DNA of 64,000 nucleotides from Bog-159 sp035499555. Its GTDB lineage: Bacteria > Acidobacteriota > Terriglobia > Bryobacterales > Bryobacteraceae. Both the position numbers and the translations under genes were made by a program. Each line of letters begins with the position of its first letter. The first letter of the stretch is position 1. Positions 51,043 through 60,219 of the stretch are shown here, piece after piece. The stretch is from assembly GCA_035499555.1 (NCBI GenBank), contig DATJYO010000090.1, forward strand, positions 62,001 to 126,000, written 5' to 3'. The notes below the pieces were generated by a model that searched no databases, had not been told where the DNA came from, and saw only the letters and a list, made by a program, of their open reading frames with translations.

Positions 51043-51378
51043 ATGTCACTATTCATGCTTTTGCTACACAATGAGCCCACCGCCTGGGCCGGGCTCAGCC
51101 CGGAAGAGATGCAGAAGGCGACTGAGAGGTACATGGAGTGGACCAGGAAGGCGTTCACGCGCGACGCCAAACGGCTGGCCGAAGAACCCGGCCGGGTGAT
51201 CCGCTCGCAGGGCGGGCAGATCCGCACCACGGACGGCCCGTACAGCGAAACCAAGGAGATCCTGGGCGGCTACTATACCATCGAAGCCGCCGATTACGAC
51301 GAGGCCGTAAAGCTGGCGCGCGAGCACCCGCACCTGCAGTTCGGCACCATCGAGGTGAGGCAGGTCTGGGGGACTTAG
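51043..51378 (+). CDS. YCII-related (DGPF domain) protein
   Basis: The 111-residue protein has the family signature RTTDGPYSETKEILGGYYTIE with a ferredoxin-like dimeric fold and a conserved His/Asp pair. YCII proteins usually accompany ECF sigma factors of the DUF6596 type, exactly as here, where the sigma gene follows directly. Their role is thought to be regulatory or enzymatic; it is not settled. Confidence 0.93.
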   Translation: MSLFMLLLHNEPTAWAGLSPEEMQKATERYMEWTRKAFTRDAKRLAEEPGRVIRSQGGQIRTTDGPYSETKEILGGYYTIEAADYDEAVKLAREHPHLQFGTIEVRQVWGT

Positions 51379-52650
51379 CCGCCAGTCCGCATCCCGGCGA
51401 ACTGCTGGAACACCTCTTCCGGCACCAGGCGGGCCGCATGGTCGCGCACCTGGCGCGGCTGCTCGGCCCGGCGCACCTGGACCTGGCGGAGGAGACCGTC
51501 CAGGAGGCCATGCTGCGGGCGCTGCAGACATGGCCGTATCAAGGCGTGCCGCCGAACGCGGCCGCCTGGCTGTTCCGGGTGGCGCACAATATTGCCATCG
51601 ACGCGGTACGCCACCGCCGCCTGCTGGGCGACAAGACCGATGCGGTGGTCGCCGAGCTCTACCAATCCGCCGCGGCGCCGGCCGTCGATCCCGACCTGGA
51701 GGCGCAGCTTCGCGATGACGAGCTGCGCCTCATTTTTATGTGCTGCCATCCTGAGATTCCGCGCGATGCCCGCGTGGCGATCAGCCTGAAGACCGTCGGC
51801 GGCTTCAGCGTAAGCGAAATCGCCCGCGCGTTTCTGGCGGAGGATGCGGCGGTCGCCCAGAGGCTGGTTCGCGCCAAGCGCCTGATCCGGGACCGGCATC
51901 TGAGCCTCGATATGCCGCACGGAGCGGAGTTGGCCGGCCGCCTGGATTCCGTCCTGGAAGTGATCTACCTGATGTTCAACGAAGGTTACGCCGCACATTC
52001 CGGGGAAGATCTCATCCGCCAGGATCTGTGCCTGGAGGCGCTGCGCCTGGGCCTGCTGGTGGCGGCTTCGTCGATCCTGGCGCCGCGGGTGGATGCCCTG
52101 GTGGCCCTCATGGCGCTCGAAGCCGCCCGGCTGCCTGCCCGCGTGGATGAATCCGGCGACCTGATCCTCCTGGAAGCCCAGGACTCCAGCCGCTGGGACC
52201 AGCAGCTCATCGCGCTCGGCTTCTATCACTTCAATCGTTCCATGAATGGCGAGCACGTCTCGGAATACCACGTGCAAGCGGCCATCGCCGCTACGCACGC
52301 GCGCGCCACTGATCCGCAGAAGCGCGATTGGGCCACGATCCTGGGCATGTACGATCAGCTTCTGGATCAATCCCTCGCCCGTGGTGGCCCTGAATCGCGC
52401 CGTGGCGCTGGCCCGAGTCCGCGGCGCCGCGGAGGCTATGAACGCCATCGAACCGCTGGTGAGCGACTCGAAGCTCAATTCGTACTATCTGCTGCTGGCA
52501 GTGCGCGGTCACCTGCTGCTGGAACTGGGGCGCCCTGCGGAAGCCGCCGGATATTTCCGCGCGGCCCTGGAATGCCATTGCTCCGAGCCTGAACGGCGCT
52601 TTCTGCGCCGCAAGCTGGAGCTTTGCCAATCGTCCCCGCCGGGTCGATAG
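51366..52650 (+). CDS. ECF sigma factor (DUF6596/SigJ-like), frameshifted near 52367
   Basis: The first frame encodes sigma region 2 (EETVQEAMLRALQTWPYQG, WLFRVAHNIAIDAVRHRRLL), region 4 (ISLKTVGGFSVSEIARAFL) and the DUF6596 C-terminal domain up to ILGMYDQLLDQ. From about 52367 homology continues in another frame, NPSPVVALNRAVALARVRG and ERRFLRRKLELC, to TAG 52648-52650. The C-terminal TPR-like part is therefore cut off unless a shift is corrected. The N-terminus is also odd: homology extends upstream of the first ATG (51438), but the only candidate is CTG 51366. The gene is probably decayed, or the sequence has an error. Confidence 0.8.
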
Positions 52651-52688
52651 GATGCGCCAATGTACAATGTCACTGAGGTGCCGCCGCC

Positions 52689-54041
52689 ATGAACTACTAT
52701 CAGGAGAACCACGCCGCGTTTCTCGAGGGCCTCAAGACCTTCCTGCGCATCCCCAGCATCAGCACTCTTTCCGAACATAAGCCCGATATCCGCCGCGCCG
52801 CGGAGTTCGTCCTCGGCGAGTTACGCGCCGCCGGCCTCACCGGCGAGTTGATCGAGGGAGAAGGCAACCCGTTGGTCTTTGCCGAATGGACCGGCGCGCC
52901 CGGCAAGCCCACCCTGCTGCTCTACGGTCACTACGACGTGCAGCCGCCCGAGCCGCTGGACGAGTGGAAGTCGCCCCCGTTCGAACCGGAAGTGCGCGGC
53001 GACGACATCTTCGCGCGCGGATCTTCCGACGACAAGGGCCAGACCTACATCCTCATGAAGGCCGTCGAAGGCTTGCTGAAGACCCGCGGCAAGCTGCCCG
53101 TCAATGTCAAATTCCTGATCGAGGGCGAAGAGGAGACCGGCGGCGAGCACATCGAAACCTATGTCGGCGGGAAGCCCGCCCGTTTGGCTTGCGACGCCGC
53201 CGTCATCTGCGACACCGAAATGTTCGCACCGGAGCTGCCCACCATCTGCGTGGGATTGCGCGGCATGGTCTACGCGGAGTTGTGCGTGGAGGGCGCCAAT
53301 CACGATCTGCACTCCGGCGTGTACGGCGGGGCGGCGCCCAATCCGCTGCAAGCGGTGGCCGAGATCATCACGGCGCTGAAAGATCGCGATGGGCACATTC
53401 GGGTCCCCGGCTTCTACGACCGGGTGGTTCCCCCCAGCGCGAAAGAGCGGGAGGCCTGGGCGCGGCTGCCGTTCGACGAGCGGGATTACACGGAGAAGGA
53501 GATGGGGGCGCGCGAACTGGTGGGCGAGCCGGGCATCCCGCTCTTCGAACGCCTGTGGGCGCGGCCCACTTTCGAAGTGCACGGCATTCGCGGCGGCTTC
53601 ATCGCCGAGGGCGCCAAGACCGTGATTCCGGCGCGCGCTGTGGCCAAGATCAGCACCCGCCTGGTAGCCGATCAGGACCCCCGGGAAGCCGTCGCACAGC
53701 TTAGCCAAGCCGTCACCCAGGCGACCCCGCGCGGCGTGACGGCCGAACTGAAGGTGCTGCACACCGCGCCGCCCTCACTGGTGAATCCCGACAACCGCTT
53801 CATCCACGCGGCGGCCGCCGCCATGTCGCAGGTGTTCGGTAAGCCCACGGTCTACATCCGCTCCGGCGGATCGATTCCCATAGTAGCCGCCTTCGAGCAG
53901 AGCCTGGGCGTGCCCAGCGTCATGATGGGCTTCGGACTCCCTGACGATAACCTGCACGCGCCCAACGAGAAGCTCCATCTGCCCAACTTCTACCGGGGTA
54001 TCGAAGCCGTGGCCCGCTACCTGGATCTGCTGGGAGCTTGA
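52689..54041 (+). CDS. M20 family metallopeptidase (dipeptidase-like)
   Basis: The 450-residue protein has M20 zinc motifs: LLYGHYDVQPPEPLDEW (His, Asp), ARGSSDDKGQTYILM (Asp), FLIEGEEETGGEH (Glu pair with catalytic Glu), ICDTEM and a C-terminal APNEKLHLPNFYRG with His. The dimerisation domain holds ANHDLHSGVYGG. It is cytoplasmic with no signal. It should cleave dipeptides or N-acylated amino acids; precise specificity is unknown. Length and motifs are complete. Confidence 0.94.
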   Translation: MNYYQENHAAFLEGLKTFLRIPSISTLSEHKPDIRRAAEFVLGELRAAGLTGELIEGEGNPLVFAEWTGAPGKPTLLLYGHYDVQPPEPLDEWKSPPFEPEVRGDDIFARGSSDDKGQTYILMKAVEGLLKTRGKLPVNVKFLIEGEEETGGEHIETYVGGKPARLACDAAVICDTEMFAPELPTICVGLRGMVYAELCVEGANHDLHSGVYGGAAPNPLQAVAEIITALKDRDGHIRVPGFYDRVVPPSAKEREAWARLPFDERDYTEKEMGARELVGEPGIPLFERLWARPTFEVHGIRGGFIAEGAKTVIPARAVAKISTRLVADQDPREAVAQLSQAVTQATPRGVTAELKVLHTAPPSLVNPDNRFIHAAAAAMSQVFGKPTVYIRSGGSIPIVAAFEQSLGVPSVMMGFGLPDDNLHAPNEKLHLPNFYRGIEAVARYLDLLGA

Positions 54042-54065
54042 CACCGTCCCCGCGGGCGATGCCAA

Positions 54066-54074
54066 TGCTATAAT
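54066..54074 (+). promoter_or_regulatory. Extended -10 promoter for the transaldolase gene
   Basis: TGCTATAAT is an extended -10 (TG-n-TATAAT) placed 26 bases before the GTG start. A GGAGGG ribosome-binding site stands at 54086-54091. A perfect TTGACA at 54038 is 25 bases upstream of the TATAAT, too far for a classical sigma-70 pair, but extended -10 sites work without it. Confidence 0.55.
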
Positions 54075-54100
54075 TCCTAGGAAGTGGAGGGTCAACGAAC

Positions 54101-54763
54101 GTGAAGTTCTTTCTGGATACCGCCAACCTTGACGAACTGAGAAAAGGCGCAAGCTGGGGCATCGTGGATGGGGTGACCACCAATCCCACGCTGATCGCCA
54201 AGGAGGGCCGGCCGCTCGAGGATCAGATTCGCATGATCTGCGATATCGTGGATGGCGACATCAGCGCCGAGGTGGTGTCCACCGAATCGAGCCAGATGAT
54301 CCGCGAAGGACGCGAGTTGGCGCGCCTGCACAAGAACGTGGTCGTGAAATGTCCGCTCACGCGCGATGGCATCAAAGCCACCTCCGCCTTGAGTAAGGAT
54401 GGCATCCGGGTCAACGTCACACTGTGCTTTTCGCCGGCGCAGGCTATTCTCGCCGCCAAGGCGGGGGCGTATATCGTAAGTCCGTTTGTCGGCCGTTTGG
54501 ACGATATTGGCTGGACCGGCATGGATCTGATCAAGAGCATCACCCAGATCTACAAGATCCACGGCTTCAAGACGCAGGTGCTGGCCGCCTCTCTCCGCTC
54601 GCCGACGCACGTGGTAGACGCCGCCTCGGCCGGCGCCCACATCGCCACCATGCCGTTCAAGGTGCTCGATATGCTCTTCAATCATCCGCTGACCGATAAG
54701 GGCCTGGACCAATTCCTCAAGGATTGGGCCAAAGTCTTCCAGGAAGTGCCCGTCGCCGGCTGA
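54101..54763 (+). CDS. Transaldolase/fructose-6-phosphate aldolase family protein
   Basis: The 220-residue protein has the small-transaldolase pattern: MKFFLDTANLDELRKGA, GVTTNPTLIAKEG, NVVVKCPLTRDG with the Schiff-base Lys, LCFSPAQAILAAKAGAYIVSPFVGRLDD, and a C-terminal TMPFKVLDMLFNHPLTDKGL. It transfers dihydroxyacetone units (transaldolase B or TalC type) or cleaves fructose 6-phosphate. The GTG start is fixed by homology and by the GGAGGG site. It is a full-length member of the short subfamily. Confidence 0.94.
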   Translation: MKFFLDTANLDELRKGASWGIVDGVTTNPTLIAKEGRPLEDQIRMICDIVDGDISAEVVSTESSQMIREGRELARLHKNVVVKCPLTRDGIKATSALSKDGIRVNVTLCFSPAQAILAAKAGAYIVSPFVGRLDDIGWTGMDLIKSITQIYKIHGFKTQVLAASLRSPTHVVDAASAGAHIATMPFKVLDMLFNHPLTDKGLDQFLKDWAKVFQEVPVAG

Positions 54764-54777
54764 CGGCCCTCGAACAG

Positions 54778-55197
54778 GTGTACACGGCAGCGAATGTTAC
54801 CGTCGCGGCGCTGTTAGGCGTCCTTCTTGTCCTCCTTGCGATTATTGGAGTCCGTGCCTGGCGGCGTTCGCGCGTCACCCCGGAGCAAAAGGAGCATCGC
54901 CGGCGCCGCCTGCTGGTCGCCACCGGCAAAATGGGCGACGCGCGCCTGCTGGATATCCAGTCGGATCTGCTGATGTATTCCTACGACGTGCGCGGCGCCG
55001 AGTACACGGCTTCGCAGGATATATCCGCTTTACGGGCATTTCTGCCCGCCGACGTGGCTTCCTGGGGCCACGTGCTGGTGAAGTACGACCCGCGCAACCC
55101 CGCCAATTCGATCGTATTGGCGGAGGACTGGAACGGATTCGTGGGCGGATTTCCGGCTCCGGCGAATCCTGCGCCACGCCTGTCACCCCGCGAGTGA
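54778..55197 (+). CDS. Membrane-anchored protein, DUF3592-like
   Basis: The 139-residue protein has one N-terminal membrane helix (VTVAALLGVLLVLLAIIGV) and then a basic stretch and a beta domain: TGKMGDARLLDIQSDLLMYS, YDVRGAEYTASQDISAL, VLVKYDPRNPANSIVLAEDW. The last resembles DUF3592. The start is uncertain. GTG 54778 fits the helix, while the frame is open upstream into the transaldolase gene. No ribosome-binding site is evident. Confidence 0.68.
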   Translation: MYTAANVTVAALLGVLLVLLAIIGVRAWRRSRVTPEQKEHRRRRLLVATGKMGDARLLDIQSDLLMYSYDVRGAEYTASQDISALRAFLPADVASWGHVLVKYDPRNPANSIVLAEDWNGFVGGFPAPANPAPRLSPRE

Positions 55198-55371
55198 CAG
55201 GTCTGTCACCGGCCCGGCCTTCCTGGGGCCGCTCTCCCGCCGGCGATTACCGGATTTCAAAAACTTACCCCCTCAGATCTCCGATGGCAGTCCCGGTGCT
55301 TCCGAAACGACATGCACGCGCAAATGACTTCCTTGCCCAATGCAAGTCGCGCCATCAGGAGAGAACAAGAA

Positions 55372-57138
55372 ATGCTGTCTTACGTTAACTACAAAGTCCC
55401 GGCTTGCCAGCACGAGTCTGTACCGGAGCACGCGGTCTGGGGCGGTCTGCACCGCATCCCGGCCGCATGCCTGCGCCTCATTGTGCTGGCGATGCTCCTG
55501 GCCTGCAGCGTGGCCATGGCTGGTTCCAAAGTATCGGCTGATCTGCAGCAGATGATGAATCAGAACAAGATCGAAGTGCTGGTTCAATTCAACCGTATTC
55601 CTACCAACACGGACGCGGCCCAATTCGCGTCCGGCCAACTCCTCCGCCGTTTCCGCCACGTACGGGCTCTGCACCTGCGGCTCACTCCGGCGGAGATCCG
55701 CGCGCTGGTGCAGAATCCCGCGGTCACTTATATGTCTCCGAATCGCGCGGTCACCGGCAGCCTGGACATCACCACCCAGACCGTCGGCGCCAATGCGGCC
55801 TGGACCGCGGGCTTGACCGGCGCCGGGGTGGGCGTCGCAGTGGTGGACAGCGGCATCTATCCGCACGACGATCTGACGGTTTCCGGCAGCAAAGCATCGC
55901 GCATCGTCTATAGCCAGAGCTTCGTCCCCGGCATGACCGGAAACGACCTCTATGGGCACGGGACGCATGTGGCGGGCATTATCGGATCCAACGGCAAGGA
56001 CTCCACCGGCGCGATTTTCACGCGTACGTTTACCGGTGTGGCGCCTAACGTCAACCTGATCAATCTACAGGTGCTGGACCAAAACGGCGCCGGCACGGTC
56101 AGCAACGTCGTGGCGGCCATCGATCAGGCCATCACGTTGAAGGCAACTTATAACATCCGGGTCTTGAACCTGTCTCTGGGCCAGCCGGTCTACGAAAGCT
56201 ATACGCTCGATCCTCTGTGCCAGGCAGCCGAGGCCGCCTGGAGCAGTGGTATTGTGGTCGTGGTCGCGGCGGGGAACGCGGGCCGGAACATGGCCGGCGG
56301 CCTGCCCCTCTACGGCACCATTGCTTCGCCCGGAAACGATCCGTACGTCATCACTGTCGGCGCCACGAATACCCATGGATCCACCAATGTCTCGGGCGAC
56401 ACGATCGCCAGCTACAGTTCGGATGGTCCCACACTCATCGATCACATCGTCAAGCCCGACCTGGTGGCTCCCGGCAACAACATCGTCTCGCTGATGGCGC
56501 CTAACAGTACTCTGGCGGCTACATATCCTTCCTCCCTGGTCCCGACCTCGTACTATCAACTGCTGGGATTCGGCACCTCATCCAAGTACTTCTGCCTTAG
56601 TGGCACGAGCATGGCCACGCCCGTAGTCAGCGGCGCCGCCGCTCTCCTGATTCAGAAGAACCCCTCTCTCACTCCGGACCAGGTCAAAGCCCGCCTGATG
56701 AAGACCGCCAGCCGGATGTCGAATCTTTATACCACCGCGCAGGACGTGGTGCATCACTTCTGGTTCAGTAACATGGCGGATATCTTCACCATCGGCGCCG
56801 GACAGGTGAATATCAATGCGGCTCTCGGCAACTCGGATCTCGTTTCCGTGCCGGCCATCTCTCCGCTGGCCGTCATGAATTCGAACGGCGCGGTCACCCT
56901 GATGTTCGCCCAGAATATCGTCTGGGGTACCAATATTGTCTGGGGCACCAACATTGTCTGGGGCACCAACATCGTGTGGGGCACGACGGTGTTCAGTGGG
57001 TTGTGGCTGAACAATTATGCGGTGTTGTGGGCCGGCGCCGGCGCCAATTGGGTGGACCCCACCAACATCGTCTGGGGCACCAGCACGCTCCCGCCATCGT
57101 TGGTCCAGCCGTTCGATGCCGACGACGGCGACCAATAG
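55372..57138 (+). CDS. S8 subtilisin-like protease with C-terminal NIVWGT repeats
   Basis: The 588-residue protein begins with a long leader and signal helix (CLRLIVLAMLLACSVAMAG). A propeptide-like domain follows, then an S8 domain with the triad D159 (VAVVDSGIY), H199 (GHGTHVAGI) and S413 (GTSMATPVVSG). The C-terminus holds four tandem six-residue repeats NIVWGT and a fifth copy after 26 residues. It is likely an extracellular protease; the repeats may be cell-surface-binding. ATG 55372 has AGGAGAG upstream; an in-frame ATG at 55312 adds 20 residues. Confidence 0.9.
   Translation: MLSYVNYKVPACQHESVPEHAVWGGLHRIPAACLRLIVLAMLLACSVAMAGSKVSADLQQMMNQNKIEVLVQFNRIPTNTDAAQFASGQLLRRFRHVRALHLRLTPAEIRALVQNPAVTYMSPNRAVTGSLDITTQTVGANAAWTAGLTGAGVGVAVVDSGIYPHDDLTVSGSKASRIVYSQSFVPGMTGNDLYGHGTHVAGIIGSNGKDSTGAIFTRTFTGVAPNVNLINLQVLDQNGAGTVSNVVAAIDQAITLKATYNIRVLNLSLGQPVYESYTLDPLCQAAEAAWSSGIVVVVAAGNAGRNMAGGLPLYGTIASPGNDPYVITVGATNTHGSTNVSGDTIASYSSDGPTLIDHIVKPDLVAPGNNIVSLMAPNSTLAATYPSSLVPTSYYQLLGFGTSSKYFCLSGTSMATPVVSGAAALLIQKNPSLTPDQVKARLMKTASRMSNLYTTAQDVVHHFWFSNMADIFTIGAGQVNINAALGNSDLVSVPAISPLAVMNSNGAVTLMFAQNIVWGTNIVWGTNIVWGTNIVWGTTVFSGLWLNNYAVLWAGAGANWVDPTNIVWGTSTLPPSLVQPFDADDGDQ
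56914..56985 (+). repeat. Four tandem 18-bp coding repeats (NIVWGT)
   Basis: Four consecutive 18-bp units encode Asn-Ile-Val-Trp-Gly-Thr, with synonymous differences in the Asn, Ile, Val, Gly and Thr codons. A fifth copy lies at 57064-57081. The codon differences suggest selection on the peptide rather than recent slippage. Confidence 0.9.
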
Positions 57139-57174
57139 GCTAAGCCCGCAGTATATGCACACTTGAGGTGACTT

Positions 57175-57930
57175 ATGCCGGTATCTGCGAAAGTCTACAT
57201 CTCGATAGTGAGCACGGCGGGAGCCGTGGCGATCGCCTACGCCTTCTTTAGTTCGCCCTGGCCGGAGAGCTCGAACCGGTTTCTGGTCTATTTCCTGCTG
57301 TCCCTGCTGGCTGCTACGCTCAAAATCCGCCTGCCCGGATTGACGGGAACCATGTCCATCGGATTCGTTTTTGTGCTGCTCGGCATAGCCCAGTTGACCC
57401 TGTTCGAAACCATGCTGATGGCTTGCGCCGGGGTGGTGGTGCAGTGTCTATGGCGGGCCCAGCGCCGGACGCCGCTGGTACAGGTCGGATTCAGCATCGC
57501 GGCCGTGGCCGTCAGCCTGTCCATCGCCGCCCAAGGCGCGCAATTCGTGCGCATGGCCTGGCGCGGCGAGGCTGTTTCGATCGTTATGGCCGTGGCCGTG
57601 TGTCTCTATTTCGCCGCCAACTCACTGCTGGTTTCCGGAGTCCTGTCGCTGGTGAAGCAGCAGCCGTTGCCTGTCATATGGCAGCAGTGTTACCTGTTCG
57701 CCTTTCCTTACTACCTGCTGGGCGCCTTTATCGCCGGTCTGACGATCAATTCGGCCCGCGAGTTTGGCTGGCGGCCTTCTCTGCTGATCCTGCCGGTGAT
57801 GGGCCTGATCTTCCTCTTCTATCGCATCTACCTGGCCCGCTTCACCTTGCAGCCCGCCGCTATGCCGGCGAATCTGCCCGTGGGCGAACACCAGGTCGCG
57901 CAGCGCCTGGAGATCGCGGTACAGAGCTGA
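57175..57930 (+). CDS. Polytopic membrane protein of unknown function
   Basis: The 251-residue protein has seven or eight membrane helices, for example IVSTAGAVAIAYAFF, FLVYFLLSLLAATLKI, GTMSIGFVFVLLGIAQLTLF and LLILPVMGLIFLFYRIYL. It recalls the membrane sensor modules (MASE-like) of acidobacterial signalling proteins, but no kinase or GGDEF follows, so it may be a free-standing or truncated sensor module. Its stop lies in a direct repeat. Confidence 0.72.
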   Translation: MPVSAKVYISIVSTAGAVAIAYAFFSSPWPESSNRFLVYFLLSLLAATLKIRLPGLTGTMSIGFVFVLLGIAQLTLFETMLMACAGVVVQCLWRAQRRTPLVQVGFSIAAVAVSLSIAAQGAQFVRMAWRGEAVSIVMAVAVCLYFAANSLLVSGVLSLVKQQPLPVIWQQCYLFAFPYYLLGAFIAGLTINSAREFGWRPSLLILPVMGLIFLFYRIYLARFTLQPAAMPANLPVGEHQVAQRLEIAVQS

Positions 57931-57956
57931 AACCACGCGGCTGAAACCACGCGGCT
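57927..57956. repeat. 14-bp tandem duplication at a gene end
   Basis: The unit CTGAAACCACGCGG occurs twice in succession (57927-57940 and 57941-57954), with CT following. The first copy holds the stop codon of the membrane gene. It is a small recent duplication, unlikely to have a function. Confidence 0.9.
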
Positions 57957-58006
57957 ACCCGCACCCATCCCGAATGTGATAACATGCCGCAGTCTGGGAG
58001 GGATAC

Positions 58007-59134
58007 ATGAAACCCATTCTCGCCATGTTAGGACTGGCGCTGGCCGTCTCGCCCGTCTGGTCGCAGTGTCACAAGCTCGCGGAGGTCAACACCGCCAGCC
58101 CCGAGGGACAGTTGTTGCAGCAGGCCGGTCAGGAGACGGACGGCGCAAAAAAGCTGGTTCTGCTTGAACAGTTCGTCACCCAATACCCCAAACACGAAGC
58201 GGTGGGCTGGGTCTACGAGCAGATGCTCGCCGGCTACGTGAAGGCCGGCGACGGCGCCAAGGCCATGGCGATAGCCGACCGGTTGGCCGGGATTCCGCCG
58301 GAGTGCGTGGAGGTCTCCCAACAGTCTCTCAAAGCCGCCGAGTTGACCAAGGACCCCGATCTGATCCTCAAGTGGTCGGCCAAGACCGCGGAACTGGCGC
58401 AGAAGGTGGTCGCATCCCCCAAGCCCCAGGATGCGGATGACGTCGAAAACTGGAAGGCGCGTGTCGATTATGCCCGGCAGGTCAACACCTATACGGAGTA
58501 CTCGCTGTACGCCTCGGCTTTGCGGACGCCGGATCCGGTGAAGCAGATCGCGCTGCTCGAGGCCCTCCAACAGCGCAACCCGAAGAGCGAATATTTCGCC
58601 AAGGCAGTCGACACGCTGTTCGTCGCGTACCAGAAATCCAACCAACTGGACAAAGCCGCGGCCTTCGCCGAGAAACTGGTGGACTCAGGGCAGGCTAGCG
58701 AGGATATGCTGCTGGTGCTGGCCGACGATGCGGTTAAGAAGAAAGACCGCGAGAAAGTTCATGCCTACAGTGCCAAGCTTGTGGAAATGATGGCGGCCAA
58801 GCCCAAACCCGAAGGTGTGGCGGATGCCGACTGGACCAGGCGCAAGAACACGATCCTGGGATTGGCGCATTACATGAGCGGCAAGCAGTATTACGAGGAC
58901 AAGAGCTTCGCCGAAGCAGACAAAGAGCTGCAGGAAGCGCTGCCCCTGGTCGAAGGCAATGCGAACATTCACACCGAGGTCCTATATTTGTTGGGCTATG
59001 CCAGTTACAAGCTGGACAAGATCCAGGAGGCCGCTAACTATTACAGGGCCTGCGCCGCCGTCAAGAGTCCGTACCAGACGTTGGCCACCAAGAACCTGAC
59101 GGCGATTCGCGGACAGTACCACGGCGTCAAATGA
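58007..59134 (+). CDS. Secreted helical-repeat (TPR-like) protein, paralogue of the 36678 gene
   Basis: The 375-residue protein has a signal peptide (ILAMLGLALAVSPVWSQ) and repeated helices of TPR type (AEVNTASPEGQLLQQAG, KLVLLEQFVTQYPKHEAVGW, NIHTEVLYLLGYASYKLDK). The middle part (about 150-300) closely resembles the protein at 36678. A GGGAGGG site precedes the ATG. It overlaps the acetate kinase-like gene by four bases (ATGA), so the two are translationally coupled. This pairing of an exported scaffold and a cytoplasmic kinase is not obvious in function. Confidence 0.82.
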   Translation: MKPILAMLGLALAVSPVWSQCHKLAEVNTASPEGQLLQQAGQETDGAKKLVLLEQFVTQYPKHEAVGWVYEQMLAGYVKAGDGAKAMAIADRLAGIPPECVEVSQQSLKAAELTKDPDLILKWSAKTAELAQKVVASPKPQDADDVENWKARVDYARQVNTYTEYSLYASALRTPDPVKQIALLEALQQRNPKSEYFAKAVDTLFVAYQKSNQLDKAAAFAEKLVDSGQASEDMLLVLADDAVKKKDREKVHAYSAKLVEMMAAKPKPEGVADADWTRRKNTILGLAHYMSGKQYYEDKSFAEADKELQEALPLVEGNANIHTEVLYLLGYASYKLDKIQEAANYYRACAAVKSPYQTLATKNLTAIRGQYHGVK

Positions 59135-60219
59135 ACCTGCTGGTTCCGAATCTGGGCTCCACGTCGTTGAAGTACCAGATTCTGGAGATGCCCGCGGAGA
59201 AAGTGCTGGCGCGGGGCCGCTTCGAACGCGTCCGGGACTATAGTGAAGCCATCGAGAAGATCCGTACCGGCGGCGTGCCGGTGGACGCGGTAGCCTTCAA
59301 AGCGGTGCACGGCGGTCCGCGCTACTGCGGTACCTTCCGGGTCGACGACGGTGTGCTGGCGGCTCTGCGCGAATTCCTGCCCGCCGCACCGGCCCATAAT
59401 GCCATCTATCTGACCGCCATTCGTGCCTTTCAGGAAAGCATGCCCGGCGTGCCGCTGGTGGCCGCCTTTGAGCCGGAGTTCCACGTCACCATGCCGGAGT
59501 ATGCCCGGTTGTACGGGGTGCCGGCGGCGTGGCGGGACGAGGGCGTTCGTAAGTACGGCTTTCACGGCGCTTCGCACCAGTACGTGGCGGAACGCTGCGC
59601 GGCGATGCTCGGGCGCCAGCTACGCCTGGTGAGCTGCCACCTGGGCGGAAGCTCTTCAATGTGCGCCATCGATCGCGGACGCTCCATCGACACGACCATG
59701 GGCTTTTCGCCGCAATCGGGGCTGGAGAACGCCACGCGTCACGGCGACCTGGACGCCTTCGCCGTCCTGTTCATGATGGAGCGGCACGGCTGGTCGTGCG
59801 CCGACGTGCGCGCACAACTGGCCGGGGAGGGCGGCCTGGCCGGGCTTTCCGGCATCGCCGGCGGCGACGTTCGCGACCTGGAAGCGGCCGCCGGACGCGG
59901 CGACGCTCGCGCCGCCGGAGCGCTGCGGGCGTTTGTATACCAGGTGAAGAAGACCATCGGCGCGTTCGCCGCGGCCATGGGAGGTCTGGATGCGGTGGCC
60001 TTTACCGGCGGTATCGGCGAAAACTCCGCCAGCCTGCGCGCGGCCTGCTGCAGCGGCCTGGAATTCCTGGGGATCTCGCTAGACCCGCGGGCGAACGAAC
60101 AAGGCACCGGCGACCGTATCGTCTCCCAGGGGCCGGCCGCTGTGATCGCCCTCGCCACTGACGAGGAGCTGATCGTTGCCCGCCGGGCCTACCACCTGTT
60201 GTGCGCTACACTCACTTGA
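59131..60219 (+). CDS. Acetate/propionate kinase-like protein with altered active site
   Basis: The 362-residue ASKHA protein shows LVPNLGSTSLKYQI (N7), AAPAHNAIY (H89), EFHVTMPEYARLYGVP, KYGFHGASHQYV (H145), GLENATRHGDLDA (R203) and FTGGIGENSASLR. By alignment to acetate kinase as recalled, catalytic Arg91 is Lys57, Asp148 is Glu114 and Asn211 is Gly173. The protein is therefore a divergent member that may use another acyl acid or be weakly active. It overlaps the TPR-like gene upstream and abuts the mogA-like gene. Confidence 0.85.
   Translation: MNLLVPNLGSTSLKYQILEMPAEKVLARGRFERVRDYSEAIEKIRTGGVPVDAVAFKAVHGGPRYCGTFRVDDGVLAALREFLPAAPAHNAIYLTAIRAFQESMPGVPLVAAFEPEFHVTMPEYARLYGVPAAWRDEGVRKYGFHGASHQYVAERCAAMLGRQLRLVSCHLGGSSSMCAIDRGRSIDTTMGFSPQSGLENATRHGDLDAFAVLFMMERHGWSCADVRAQLAGEGGLAGLSGIAGGDVRDLEAAAGRGDARAAGALRAFVYQVKKTIGAFAAAMGGLDAVAFTGGIGENSASLRAACCSGLEFLGISLDPRANEQGTGDRIVSQGPAAVIALATDEELIVARRAYHLLCATLT

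Noticed and set aside
54038..54074. TTGACA and TATAAT as a classical sigma-70 promoter
   Set aside because: The spacing is 25 bases, far outside 16-18. The extended -10 alone is the better reading.
56914..57081. Possible CRISPR or DNA-level repeat array in the S8 gene
   Set aside because: The units are 18 bp with no spacers, lie in frame inside a CDS, and differ at synonymous positions.
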